This document shows positions 34,985 through 47,600 of a DNA stretch of 64,000 nucleotides, in pieces (positions within the stretch are counted from its first letter, which is position 1; every line of letters begins with the position of its first letter). A model generated the notes under the pieces. The model was not told the DNA's origin. It made no database searches and saw only the letters and a program-made list of their open reading frames with translations. This DNA comes from Bryum argenteum (Eukaryota > Streptophyta > Bryopsida > Bryales > Bryaceae): NCBI GenBank assembly GCA_037043015.1, contig CM073329.1, positions 15,702,648 to 15,766,647 of the forward strand, in the 5' to 3' direction. A program made the position numbers and the translations under genes.

Positions 34985-35290
34985 TCCCCCCCCCCCCCCC
35001 CCCCCCCCTCCCACCCCCGCCCGGCGCCCTCCCACCCGCCCGGCCCTCCCACCCGCCCGGCGCGCTCCTACCCGCCCGCGGCCCCCTCCCCGCCCGGCCC
35101 CCCCCGCCCCCCTCCTACCCGCCCCCCCCCCTCCCCCGCCCCGCCCTCCCCGCCCTCCCCTCCCCGCCCCCCCCCCCCCCCCCCCCCCCCCCCCCCTGCG
35201 GCCCCCCCGCCCGCCCCCCTCCCCGCCCTGCCCCCCCCTCCCCCGCCCGCCCCCCCCCCCCCCCCGCCCCTCCCGCCCCCCCCTCCCGCC
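34985..35290. repeat. C-rich tract near the right hAT terminus
   Basis: Runs of C with CCGCCC and CCTCCC. Read inward from the right end it is G-rich on the leading strand, mirroring the left terminus. Pro/Ala frames here are compositional. Confidence 0.8.
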
Positions 35291-35492
35291 CCTAACCCTT
35301 TCACCCGCCTGTCCTCGCCCTACGTGGCGCATACGTGGCGATACGTGGCGGCCAAGTGGCTTGGTTTTTACCCAAACCCTTGCCACGTCCTCGTTTTTTT
35401 ACCTAAATTAAAGTCAACAGAGGTTTGACCGTATCGGGCGAGCGAGAGCTCTATCGGACGGACAAGGCGGACGGACGGGCGGGCGGGGTGCC

Positions 35493-35520
35493 CGCCCGGT
35501 ATGACAACCTTGCCAGCGGC
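35493..35520. repeat. hAT right terminal inverted repeat and target duplication
   Basis: The element ends ...ATGACAACCTTG at 35,512, followed by CCAGCGGC (35,513-35,520), the second copy of the 8-bp duplication. Confidence 0.9.
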
Positions 35521-35824
35521 TCTTTTCCCCACATTTCATGATCGGCTTGCTACAGTGCCTTGAACCCTGGATTGGGTGTAACACGGGGACTTGCCCTTAA
35601 TCTAACAATTCATGTAACTTGGTGGTTACTTGACAAGGTCAGAATTATTTGTTTGTTAACATTATTAATTTTTGGCACCGTCTTTGTTTATCCATTCATG
35701 CAGCTTCCCTCCAAATTGCTACAGCAGCCATCTGGAAAACCTTTGGAGCCTCCCTGCTTGAAATAACCCATTCTTGGGGCCACTTCAAACTAAGGTATAC
35801 CTCCCATGACTGCCACCTTCCTAA
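35521..35824. other. Flank of the hAT insertion, no gene seen
   Basis: Moderately AT-rich sequence that continues the repetitive neighbourhood of 20.1-20.5 kb (shared AACAATTCATGYAACTTGGT). No supported coding region. Confidence 0.45.
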
Positions 35825-36226
35825 GGGCATCGTCAATGGATGCCCTGTTCAAATGGCCGCCAACGGCATTTCGCAGGGCCCCGCTCTGTTGGGCAGGCAC
35901 TACGGAGGCGCCCTCAATGGTGTGCCTGGCAGTTGCGCCCCCCATTGCTTTGGCTCGCCACTTGGCACCAGCTGGTGGACTGCAGAGGGCGATCAGGATT
36001 TGGAACAATTGATAAATGAGTAGATGTTCCATCATGGCCCTTTGACTCCTCTTGGCGTGAGTACTGCGTCTCCCTGCAAAGCCGGAAAATCTGCCGAGAG
36101 CGGGAGCTCCAATAGCGGACTAGTCAAGGTGATGGGAGCTGTAGCGTGACCGTTGGGTCGTCTTTTTGGTGAACTCACGGTTAGAGCCGTTGGCGGGACC
36201 TGTTACCTAGTCCATTGAGGATGCTC
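35825..36226. mobile_element. PIF/Harbinger (Tourist-like) MITE, 402 bp
   Basis: Terminal inverted repeats GGGCATCGTCAATGGA and TCCATTGAGGATGCTC (two mismatches), flanked by TAA on both sides (35,822-35,824; 36,227-36,229). A TWA target duplication and G(A/G)GCATC ends are typical of this superfamily. Internal GC-rich sequence, no coding. Confidence 0.8.
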
Positions 36227-36656
36227 TAATACTACTACTCTATACTTGGTCTCAATTCCACCCCATATCCACCTCATTACCACCCAATCAACTCTTTATC
36301 AGTTCCAAATTACCACTACAAGGCGATGGTCGTCTTAATTGACAGAAAAATTGACAAAAAACTGTCAACTGTAGTGTCAATTTTAGCACCCTGATTCGGT
36401 CAATAGTTGACAGACTCTTGTCGATTTCTCTGTCAATAACGTTATTCTACAGTGATTCGGTCACTTAATTGACAAGTTTTTGTCACTTGGGTTGTCAATT
36501 AGGACAAATTGCCACCTAAGAAGAAAAAAAGAAAAAAAAAAACTTTTTTTCGCTACCCGAAAACTTCGGGCAAAACTGAATTTTTTTGGCTGCCCGGCTG
36601 CTCCGGCAAAAATGAAATTTTCTGGCTGTCCAACTGTTCCGGACACACATGAACTA

Positions 36657-36732
36657 ATGAATGACCCATCCGGAATCGAACCCCTCACTTCGCATCACAA
36701 GACTGGAAACTTACCAACTCACCACCATGTTA
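36657..36732 (-). other. tRNA-like relic (RNA polymerase III boxes)
   Basis: On the minus strand GGTGAGTTGGTAAG resembles an A box, and GGTTCGATTCC (36,671-36,681) is a perfect B box about 50 bp later. Acceptor pairing is poor, so this is a tRNA-derived fossil or SINE head, not a functional tRNA. Confidence 0.4.
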
Positions 36733-36794
36733 ATTTGATGACTAATGGGGAATCCGTTTTGTACTTGTACGCTTACTCATTGGTGAAATCAAAC

Positions 36795-37143
36795 TCAGCA
36801 GACTTTGTCGGCCGTTTCGACATAGTAAAACAACTTTTTCTAGAAATCTTTAAACTAAGAAAAGTTAGTAGATCAAGTAAAGCTTCATAACCAAAAAACC
36901 GTTTTTGATTTTATGCCTCCTTTCAAAAGTTATACACAAATTTCGGAGAGGGTGTTTAAAAATATCATTGAAAATATTTGTTATTACCCTCACTTGGAAC
37001 TTTGTGTATAACTTTTAAATGAAGACACAAAATCATAAACGGTTTTTTGGATATGAAGCTTTACATGATTTCTCAACTTTTTTTAGTCTAAATGTTTTTG
37101 AAGAAAATTATTTTACCATGTCAAAATGGCCGCCAAAGTCTGC

Positions 37144-37150
<7 letters not shown>
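36795..37150. repeat. Long inverted repeat inside the CACTA element
   Basis: Arms of about 150 bp (about 36,795-36,945 and 37,000-37,150) with roughly 80% identity around a loop of about 55 bp. Shared phrases include GCAGACTTTG and AACCGTTTTTGATTTTRTG (inverted). A transcript would fold into a dsRNA hairpin. Confidence 0.75.
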
Positions 37151-37178
<28 letters not shown>

Positions 37179-39323
37179 TATGAATAAGTTAACCCCTAAG
37201 CTTTAACCCTTATAGGTCTGAGAAGCCACATTTTGGTTGCAACATGGTGTTTTTGTGTATTTGACATACAAGGTGTAAGAATTGATGTATACTCTATTTA
37301 CGAGATTTTGTACTTGTCCTGAGCCTAATCCAAGGACACATGACAATTTTAATTTAGATTGTTATCGTACCTACTACATGCTTTAAAAGCTGCAAATGGT
37401 CATGTATTCTACATGTATGGTGTCGTATTTGAGCATGATAAGGATGAGGTATTGAAAGGACCTCCAAATGAAAAATGTTCGTTGAAGAATATCCAATCCA
37501 AAAGTGTATGTCGTGCTAAATTTTAGTACATTTTGTGTATGTTAAAAGTAAGATGCGTGATCGTATATATGGTCCCTCATCGACCTTTAAGGGTTAAAGG
37601 CCCAAGGGGTTTGGACGAAAACTTAGATGTATTATGAAATATGATTTTAAAGGAAATTATGAATTTTTGCTCAAAAGACAATATGAAGATCTTAACAACC
37701 AACTATCCGAAAAAGCCAAAACGGCTTTTTGCTATTTCGGGCAGCCTAGATGAAGGTGTTAAAATCAAATTTTTGACTAAGATTTTTATAGGATATTCTC
37801 TATCTCGCAAGGTGTATGTGCAAAACATTGTAAAGTAAGATTCTAATCTTTGAGTTTTTAATCCAAATATTTGTTTTTCACCTCTAGGGAGGCAAAAAAG
37901 ATTAAAAAATTCTCAAGGTTTTTATGAATTTTTTTTTGGTAATATATTCATAATCGAATCACTACTTAAGTTCCAAAGGGTCCCAAGTCGAAACATTTAC
38001 CAATTCTACAAGGTCAACCTTCAAACTTTATAAGAGCAAGCTTCAAATTTTTTTGAAATTTCAGTGAAAACTTTTGCGCAGACTTTGGATGTTATAATCT
38101 TGCAAATGGTAAACATCCAATGGTCAATTTTTGGAGCAATGACTAAAATAGGCTTAGTTGAAAGATCATATGATTGGCTAAAATCACATATGTCATGATA
38201 ATATAGAGAAAAACCACTAATTTCCTATTAGGGAACACCATTAGTTTTCCAATATAGTAAGTTTTCTAACACAAAAAAAAGCCTTGCCCTTTTGTGTTTG
38301 AAGGTTTATTTTGAACAATTTATAAATCCAAACAAGGTTTCGTAAATTGAATGTGGTTCCCAACCCACCAAACTTTTGGAGAGAAATGAAAAATTTTAAC
38401 AAAATTCTTGATATTTTATGATATGATATACATCATATTTATATCCATATCTATGCCTAAGAATTGCAAAAGATCCCATATTTCAATATATTCCATAGTA
38501 TTCCAATAGATTCGTGAAAATCCCACAAAGATACCAAAAGATTTCAAAATATTTCAAAATATTCCAAAATATTTCAAAATATTTCAAAATATTCTAAAAG
38601 ATTCTAACAGATTCCAAAAAATTCCAAAAGATTCAAACTTGTGAATCCATGCAAGTATTGAAAAACGAACTTACGTTACTTTTTAGCATATCAAATTTTG
38701 GAATGTATTGCAAGCTTGAGGGTGAGTATGGAAACTAAATTTTCATGTTGTACTTTATGTCACAACACATTTGAGGTAAATTCCAAGTTTGAGATTTATT
38801 CATTTGTATTTTATTACTTTATGTCGTATCACACTAGGAGTGTAATCCAAGTTTGAGGCTAAAATGAAAATTAATCTATTTTATGCTACTTTATGATTTG
38901 TTTATGATGACTTTATGATTTTTATGTTAACCCTTAAGAGCCCAATCAACCATTTTATGGTCGATTCCGAATTTTAGAAGAGCTGTAACAAACTAAAAAA
39001 AGACTTTTTTTTTTTAATTTTTTTATTTTCTTCCAAAATTTTGGTGAGTAGGGAACCACATCCAATTTACGGAACGTCGTTTGGATTCATAGATTATTCA
39101 CAATAAGCCTTCAAACACAAACAGGTAAAATTAGGTGTAAAGAAAATTAAGTTGAGATCCTCGTGTAAAGTTTGTCAATTAATTGACAGAATGATGACAA
39201 AAAATTGACAAAAAAAAATTAAATTATAAAAATGACAAAAATTCACAGTTTTTAGCCTGATTTGTCATTTTGGACATTTTGCTGTCAACTTTTTGTAGGT
39301 TTTACACCTATTTCCTTGTAGTG

Positions 39324-40996
39324 TACGGCTTATTATTGCAAGACCTGTGACTTTTGGCCGGCACTGATGGGGATATCTTGTGACAGAAATAGGCTAAAGT
39401 GGTAGCTCACTTTGAAAATTCATAACTAATTCAATCTTTATCGAAAAACTCACTTGATTGAGTTTAAAACCTTAAATTCTTTCATTGAAAACATTTCAAA
39501 AAATCTTCAAAGTTTTTACTTCTCCCTTTTTCTTCTAAACCCTAAACCCTAAACCCTAAACCCTAAATCCTAAACCCTAAACCCTAAATCCTAAACCCTA
39601 AATCCTAAATCCTAAACCCTAAACCCTAAATCCTAAACCCTAAATCCTAAATCCTAAACCCTAAACCCTAAACTTGAAGGTTGTCTTTTATTTTGGTATT
39701 TCATGGTCCTTAGTGAATGGAATATTCAGATTATACATTAAGTCAAATTCAATAATTCAGTGGTTTTTTTTGTTACTACTACTATTACAACCATTATTGT
39801 AAAACAATTTCAAATTGTATAAACCATGTAGGTTATTTGTTTAGGTTACTTTATTGTTTTACACTCATTTTATCTTTAAAAGACAAAGTTATACTAATAA
39901 CATGAAGAGATCATATAAAGAAGATAGCCATATTTGTCATGTAAGAGCAAGGCTAGTGGCTTGCCTGTATCAACCCCCGGCACTGAGCCTATGCAAGGTC
40001 CCTCATGGGTCGAGGGCCCCGTTGTCGTGTCATTGCCCCAACTGGTGCCCGTTATCCTCCGACGCTGCTTGCGTGGCAGTCACTGCTTGTGTGACACTGT
40101 ACCTAGTATCCCTATCCCCCACGACAATTTATTCAGATATGGCTAGCTATAATCAAGGGCCACTCCTTGGGTTAGAAGGTTAACCCTAGAACGTCGGAGC
40201 TCATAACCGTGGCCTGAACTTTGATATGTCTTACTCTGAATCCTCCATTTTGCCACTTTACCTGAAAGTAAAATATTTTATTTTATTTTTCGTAGATGTG
40301 ATCACATGCTTTTTATATGCTGTAAAAATTTCAGATTTTTTTGGGAAGATTTGAAATTCAAGTGAATTTTCAAAGAAAAACCAAAAATAATTCATATCAA
40401 ATACAAATCACTTTCAAAAAATCTGAAATATTTAGAATAAGGGGACATTGTAGTGAAGAATAGCATGGTGTAATCCATGGTTTCGTGTCATGCTATATTT
40501 GAAAATTGAGAAAGAGACCCTATAGGCATGTAAACTTAAGGTGTCAGTAAATCACTAGATATTAGGAATTTCTTGAAATTCTAACTTGGAGTAGAAACAA
40601 GACTTGGTAAGATTCATTTTATGAATTGAGCTTGAACTCAAAAAAGATCATTTAGTTGCCTAAATTTGAGACTTAATAAAAGTAGGAAAAAGTTGCAGAA
40701 ATGCACTTTGTGGTGATTTGTTTTAACCATTCTTTCAACTTTCATACCACATGTGATCTTAGGAAATACCTTAAATGACCTCAAATGAATTCCATGATAT
40801 GCTATTATCATTCATAAATCCAATTACAAAAATCATGAATGAAATTCATCCCGCAATAATAGGTTACAGTGAAAATGTTCTGTTCATCGGACATAAAATG
40901 GCCGCTCCGACGTTCCAGGGTTAAAGTGTGGGCTGAAGGCCCCATCCCTCAAATTTGGCTCTTCAGCTCGGCCTTCCATATCGGCTCGGCATGCTC
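39324..40996. other. Intergenic DNA, no gene supported
   Basis: AT-rich, apart from a GC-rich patch at 39.95-40.15 kb with a frame of about 100 codons that I cannot assign. It contains the telomere-like array. Nothing else recognised. Confidence 0.4.
39537..39673. repeat. Interstitial telomeric repeats (CCCTAAA)n
   Basis: About 19 units of CCCTAAA mixed with TCCTAAA variants in a semi-regular order. This is the Arabidopsis-type plant telomere sequence, in the C-rich orientation on the plus strand. It lies about 215 bp from the right end of the CACTA element. Flanks are ordinary AT-rich DNA, so this is internal, not a chromosome end. Confidence 0.9.
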
Positions 40997-41359
40997 TAAG
41001 GTAGCGACACCCATTCCCGTGGCTTTAAGCTAATTATCATACTTCTGAATGAGGAGTATGAGAAATTATTATACCAGGGGAAAGGCAATTAGATTTTAAT
41101 CTGAAATGTATCGAAAAAGTCATGTTATTGGAAAATTTGTGTTCGTTCTTGATAATCAAAGTCAAAAAATTGATTTGCACATTTTGACTGTGTCTAAATG
41201 GCCTTGATTCCGTGACTTGGAGAAGCAAATTCTTGCCACTATACCTTTACTGCATTTAGTAATATTTGTTCTCAACAAATGATCAAAGTCACTCAGATTG
41301 AGGTGCCCTGTATGCTGACGCAAATGGGTACAGTAACGGGAATGGGTGTCGCTACCTTA
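40997..41359. mobile_element. MITE, 363 bp, with perfect 24-bp terminal inverted repeats
   Basis: The ends TAAGGTAGCGACACC... and ...GGTGTCGCTACCTTA match perfectly over 24 bp. If TA is the target duplication, the repeat is 22 bp and the element is mariner-like. The perfect repeats suggest recent activity. No coding. Confidence 0.7.
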
Positions 41360-41925
41360 AGGACCAAGAGTTGCATGCGCAATGTCAAGGTGTCAATCTG
41401 AAGTCCAATTGCTTTTAATACTTCAACGTCGGAGGAAAGTAGATTGATAACCTTACAAAGTCTTAAGGCTCACAACTCGGCACAAGAATTCGGTTGGCTC
41501 CTTGTGACTGAGCTGAGGTATGTCTTGCACATGTCTGGTAATTGTTCCTATCCTTTTATACTGCAAGAATTTTTACAAGTATTCTCACCTAATGCTAGCC
41601 ATATAGTTGAATATTATATCACGTCCGTGTGTCTCCTTTGTCTCAAATTCGCAAGTGGATAATTTTTTACTAGACCAGTGAGGAACCCGATGCCTTGACA
41701 ACATAATTTCTAAATTAAGGTGCGGATATCATCTTTGTTTGCTTTTGAGCCTTAAGCTCTCGTAGTAAAACTTGCTATGGTCAAAAGTTTGACGGTAGTG
41801 TTGTCGGAGACAAATGAGGATTTGTTTCATATTCTTATGGCTACTGAAATCTGTATGCGCATTCCTTCCTTTTAGCAGAACCTGGGAGCTCCAGAACATA
41901 TGCAAGCCCTGAACATAAGTCAAGG

Positions 41926-42676
41926 ATGCCCATGGCTACAAATTTTAGACAATCTTGTGCAAAGGCTCAAGACAATTTGTTTGGTAGGACAATGATGGAC
42001 CATTTTGGATCGCTGTATCAAATTCTAAGCATGCCGAGTGGTTTCATTCAGAACTCACTTGCATCCCTGCGGATACTTTTACAAGTTTCTACGTCGACGA
42101 GGAACATTTTGCTGATGATGGAGGATCGATAAGCATTGTGCCAGATCTTTCCATGAATTTTACAATTGTCAGGAACCTCGGAGCATTCTCGTGTTTAATC
42201 CGTTAACGGGCGACAAAAGAGATATTCTTCTAACAAGTTTTACTTTCAGTAAGGATAAGAATGACATACGGGCCGTTCTATTGCAACTGATAGTAGATCT
42301 AAAAACTAGATTTTACAAATTGGTTTTGGTGACTCAAAGTGGACTGAGTAAGAGAGGAGCAAAAGTATATGATTCCAAGAGCAAGCTTTGGAGTTCATTG
42401 GACTCTGGTTTTGAATTTGGAAATGGTGTTATAGATTCATTGCGTTGTGATGTTTATTTCGACTGTTTCAAAAAACACTTATATAGGGATGATCGACAAC
42501 CTTTCGAAGACGGAGAAGAAGAAGAAGGTTGGAGCAATTCCCGATCTCTCACGTTTGTGAAGGATCATCGGTTTGATGCTATTCTTGCTGTTGTTGGTGG
42601 TAAGCATTGCCGGATGGTAGAGATGTTGAAGAGTGTTTGGCAAAATGGCTGGATTAGGAGGTGGACACAAAGATAA
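41926..42676 (+). pseudogene. F-box-associated-domain-like locus, uncertain
   Basis: The clearest frame, 42,191-42,676, has FNPLTGDKRDIL and KVYDSKSKLWSSLDS, the kind of phrases found in the associated domain of plant F-box proteins. Upstream, a different frame with AVSNSKHAEWFHSELTCIP and VPDLSMNFTIVRNLGAFSC looks continuous with it, so a frame change lies near 42.19 kb. An F-box itself was not identified. F-box proteins bind SKP1 and deliver substrates for ubiquitination. It may be a decayed gene. Confidence 0.35.
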
Positions 42677-44655
42677 TGTGTGATTTGAAGTGGAACATTG
42701 TTCCTTGACGGATGAGCTTATGAAACTTGATTGTTAGGCTCGACAATGGAACTCTATTGTGATTAGAGTGTACATATTAATTCCTTTTATTCCAATTTGT
42801 GGTGGTTCAAATATGTTGAGTAGTAGATTTTAGTAATGGATAGCATATTTATAAAACAAGTGAAGTCATTCTGTGTCTGTGAGGTTTACATTGTGTTCTA
42901 TGTTCTCACTTACACTAAATTTGATAATTAGTGTTGAATGATATTTAATGTTGTCCCTTGAACTTACATTCCAACTCTAATTTTCATTTAGCATAGATTT
43001 TATGTTACATTTTATATAATAATGCATATAAAATTATAATATTGATATTATCAATATAATGATATAATATTCCTTTTTTATTTTTTTCTTAATATTCTAA
43101 TCTAAATTATAAATGGATAATCAAACAAATGCTATATTTAGACTTTTAAAATTTTTAGCATTCCATGGATATTATTTTTTTCTTCAATTTCCATATGTAC
43201 ATACACAATTGTTAATATCAATATTTTATCCAATTTCCACATTTTGGTTCCATTTAACACTAGATGTACTCTTGTAAAATGTTGAAGTGCCTAAATTTTA
43301 CCATTAAGGTTTCCCATTACCATAAAAAAGATTGCAAGTTCATCATTGATTGGTTTAAGATGCACTAATTATCATTCTACGGTCAAAAAAATTGCACTAT
43401 GAGTCTATGACTTTGGGTTACGTAGTGGGGACCAAATTTGTAATTGAATCCCAAGTGACCTTCTTATGGTAGTGCTAATCTTGAAAGGTTGCAAAAATTA
43501 GAAATAACATACTCCTAAAAGTTTTAAGTCTTTTCATTGAAAGTTTGATAAGGTGTGATATGTATGCAATTTAGGGAAGCCATTACATAGATTAGATACA
43601 TAGATTAATTGTAAATGTCTCTAAACAAAAACATGGTGAAACTGTCTTTTGTCATAAAGCTTACATTGGGAAAATGTTGGTACTCTTCTTAGGTAATTAG
43701 TGGCCTTTCTCTATTTTGATCTTATGTGTTTAACTCCAAAATGTTTTGATCCATTGGTGAAAAAAAGAGCACATTCTCAAAAAAAGTGTCATAAATGGAA
43801 ACAAAGGTAAGTTATCCAAATCTCAACTGTACAATCTTGTAATAAAAAATCTCACCATGCCATGCAAAAACTTGTAATCCATGATGTAATGAGTCTCAAA
43901 GCATTTTAGTGTGTATTCCAATAACAAGCCCAACCTTGTGCTCATGGGAAAAGTATACCTTCCATATACAATTTACTCCAAAATTATGATATTCATCAAC
44001 ACCTTGGTTATAAATACTTTGAAGAGCAACAAGAAGAGCAACCCTAATTGATTGAACACCATTTAAATATTGTATGCAAAGTAATTGAGGGTCAATGTTA
44101 GTTTATTAGTATCTTCAATAACCTATTTATATATGGACATTATGTGAATTGCAAAAAATTAGGAATTTAGCAAAAGAGTTAATAGCTATGCATTATATAC
44201 CTTATGTGGTGAGACCACCTAGTATGTTATAATAATAATTATGCAAGAAAATTGGCATAACGACATCAAATTATTGTTTTCTAGCAATAAACTACTCAAG
44301 ACTATAACTTAACAACATGCAACACAAACAACACCCAAAATAATATGTCAAAAAACTCTCAAACATTGTTATGGATCATAATTAAATCTTGACGGCTGGT
44401 GACTACATTATCAAACTTGGGCAAAAGGGGGCAGACACACACGTTCTTTTAACCTTGTCTCCTCCGAACTCTCAAAAATACAAAAAGAAAATTACTTCTA
44501 TGATTCTTCATTAAGAGAGCCTTCAAGGGTGTTCAAAACCAACTAGCCACTTGTGCAAAATTGGTATTTTTTTGTCTACTTTTCAAGCAACTACTTTCAA
44601 TAAAACCCTTCACAAAATTGCTAATAAGCTATTGATTGGTAAAAACATTACTACC
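42677..44655. other. AT-rich intergenic stretch, nothing recognised
   Basis: About 2 kb of AT-rich DNA without supported coding, repeats or RNA genes. It separates the F-box-like locus from the 3' end of the Dicer-like pseudogene. Confidence 0.5.
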
Positions 44656-47600
44656 TTAGTTCTTGTTAATATTAAACTCATCGAAAGCTTCGAGAGTGTT
44701 GAAAGCTTCAAGGACCTCAGTTGCAGCAATTTTCTTTGGTAAAATGTCTATGGTGTGACCAGAGGGCTTAGAATTTCCTCAAAGATTTCCCACACTTTGT
44801 CTAAATTGTAGTCAGAATCTAAATATATCGCTCCTGCCAACGACTCCACCACATCGCTTAACACCTGTACCACTCAACACGTCTTAGGATAGAGTTATTT
44901 TTTACAATTTTTAAAGTGCAAAACTAGTTCAAAATTGTTAAAACTTCCTTTGCATTGGAGTTATAGACCATCATAACAGATAGACTTACACTTATAAGGT
45001 TGTTATGTTTACACTAGACTTGCATCAAAAACTGATGTTGCTTACAGAAGAAATTTACTTACTTTTGGACCATAATTCCCTCTCTAGTCAAATTCAGCAA
45101 GTGTTGCTCGATCTTCTGATTGTATGGCTTGAACATATTTTTTCACATTTTCTCGTAGCACACTTGAATCATAGCGGAGGTAGTCATAAAGTTTGTGCCG
45201 AACAACAACTCGAGGTGTTGTCCTCAAGTCACAGAGTGCTCCGCGCTTTCCAAGTCTGAAATCTTTGTAGCTCAAGTGCCTTGTGATTACAAACTCAAGC
45301 AAAGCATCTCCTAGAAACTCCATTCTCTGCAACAACAATACAAGCAAATTGTCAATGCATCTAGAGGTCGAGAAAATCCCTCTCAAGATGCATGGAATAG
45401 GACTTTTATAGAGAGAAGCTTGTACCTGATAAGTTTCACCATGGTCACGTTGACAAGAATCATGTGTAAAAGCCTCCACTAACAACCCCTTATTCTTGAA
45501 AGTGTACTTTAATACCTTCTCAATTTGCGAAATTTGTTTTTGAGACAAAAGCTCTAATTGTCCATGCACACGAGTACGATGTTGTGCTTTGATACTAGGA
45601 TCAACAACGACTATACAACCAAACCAATTCATTATAGCTTATGCAGCATCCACACCACCGTGATCATAATATGCACCTACAGAGCAAATACAAAATATTT
45701 GGAATTAATAGCCTCATATATATACACTAACAACTTAAGAGATTCTTGAAGATGCACTATAAATTTCAACATTTAACAAGTACATATCTGAAGTGCTATT
45801 ATTATAGTTGTAAACAAAATTAGCGTTTAAATACGTGATTGTAATTGAGGAATATGAACCAAGATGTATGCTTTGGCGACAGTCGTGCACATGGCTGAAG
45901 CATTCTTACCAATCAAAGCCTGAAGTACATTGATAATACTCTTTCCATTAGTGGGCTTTGTCTGTTTCGAGTCAAGGACTCTCATAGTGTGAATTGCACG
46001 TCCTGGTGCAACCCATGATTTCTCTGGAGAAAATGGACTATCCCGTATATAATCCTAGTTGAAGGAAACACATGAACAACATTAGTTAGACTCAAAAGAA
46101 GAGCTTAAAATAGAAAAAATAATGTTAAAGTTATAGGTGAATACACATACAATTATTGGTCAAATTATAAATGCAATATCCTCACAATTCATACTTACCA
46201 TAATGCCTCGCTCTCTCCCAAGTTTCTCAAGTGTTGCATTAGAAATAAGACTACTCCGTAACATTGACATCATGCTTTCATTCATTTTGTTGTGAATTAG
46301 AAAGAGATGCTCGGTGATGAAAAACTTAAGGAAAGAACCCCCGAGTATCTTGAAAATCTCTAAATTGAAGCTTTCTCCACAAGTTCGTGTTGTGATTGCC
46401 TCTAGTATCTGCTCAAGATCAAACAAGGATAAACATTGATCGTTACATTCTGAAGGTGTCATAAACAATAATACGGAATTTAAGGTGCTTGAAAGGATTT
46501 GTTAGAGGTAATGCTTATAATAGAAGCTCAATTCATTATCATGAGTTACCAACAATGAAGCACTAGAGGTAAACCATTGTTACGTTTTAACTCTTAGGCA
46601 CTTAGACATTGTAACCATATATCCACCAACTAACCCTCCCGTGCAAGCCATTCTATCATATAACCTCTCTCCCTTATGAATGCACAAATCAACCAAACTA
46701 CTCAAGAGAGTAATAATGGACCTCTTAAACAAGTGTGAAAACCTTATTTCAAGTATAAAACTCACCAGATTTGGAGGCACTAGAGAAGCTCCAAGTGACC
46801 GTGGAAGAGTGTGCCGAAGTTGCAAAGCAAGAAGAAACCCTTCAAGACGATGCATAAATGATGGTAACATGCAAACTGAGTTTGCCAATTGACTAGTTAG
46901 CCCCTTCACTTTGATTCTGCACACCTCCAGTGGCAAATGCAGAAGATTCTCAGGCAAGTCCTTAACTCCTTCATCACCTCCTATAAAAGGTAATCATAAC
47001 AACTTAAGAAGTATTCTTTAAAAAAAAATAAAAAATGATTTCATCACTTTCATCAAATGAATAAGCATATGAAATTGGTGGACAACAACGAACCTATAGG
47101 CTGGAGTGGTGCTAAGAGATTAGATGCTTTGTGAAAATTCTTGGCTTCCAAGAATGGTTGTTCAACATATTCCAATCTCGTGTTGTGTCTGCAATATCAA
47201 AAGCATAAATTGTTACAAAATGAATCAATATAAATATAATGGAAAATTAGAGTAGACTTACTAATAATATCATTAATATGTCGACGTACCGTTTTTCAAA
47301 GTAGTTTGAGTAAGACTTGAATGGCCAATCGGGCTTCTCCGCTAGCACGGTCAGCATAGGGCTATTTGCTTTCACATCGAGAAGGAGCTCCATTGAACAA
47401 TAGAGGCTCCATTCTCTATCATCTATATTGTGCATGGTATGGACTAAAGAATTTGTGACATCTTCCACTGCAACATATCCACCGTATACCCTAACAAACA
47501 AGCTTCCAGGAACCTTTGGAGGAATGGCGTAGTACTCCACATTCGAAATCACTTTCTCAATAGAATTCCAATCGATTGACAAGAGTGATGTTTGTGACTT

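Larger units (their letters stand above)
36314..39323. mobile_element. Non-autonomous CACTA (EnSpm) element, 3.0 kb
   Basis: Ends CACTACAAGG and CCTTGTAGTG, with a 3-bp duplication TAC on both sides (36,311-36,313; 39,324-39,326). Subterminal zones (36.34-36.51 and 39.17-39.30 kb) are packed with TTGACA/TGTCAA repeats in both orientations, the layout of the binding sites for the TNPA-type protein in Spm. No transposase is encoded. The interior holds a long palindrome, a tRNA-like stretch, a poly-T run (37,147-37,177) and AATATTTC-type short repeats at 38.5-38.64 kb. Confidence 0.85.

Noticed and set aside
34865-35428. Pro/Ala and Gly/Arg-rich frames on both strands near the hAT right end
   Set aside because: Low-complexity C/G runs give open frames on both strands; no motif.
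36657-36732. Functional tRNA gene
   Set aside because: B box is good but the acceptor stem does not pair.
39854-40183. 109-aa frame in the GC-rich patch near 40 kb
   Set aside because: No recognisable motif, two overlapping frames of similar length, no splice or promoter context.
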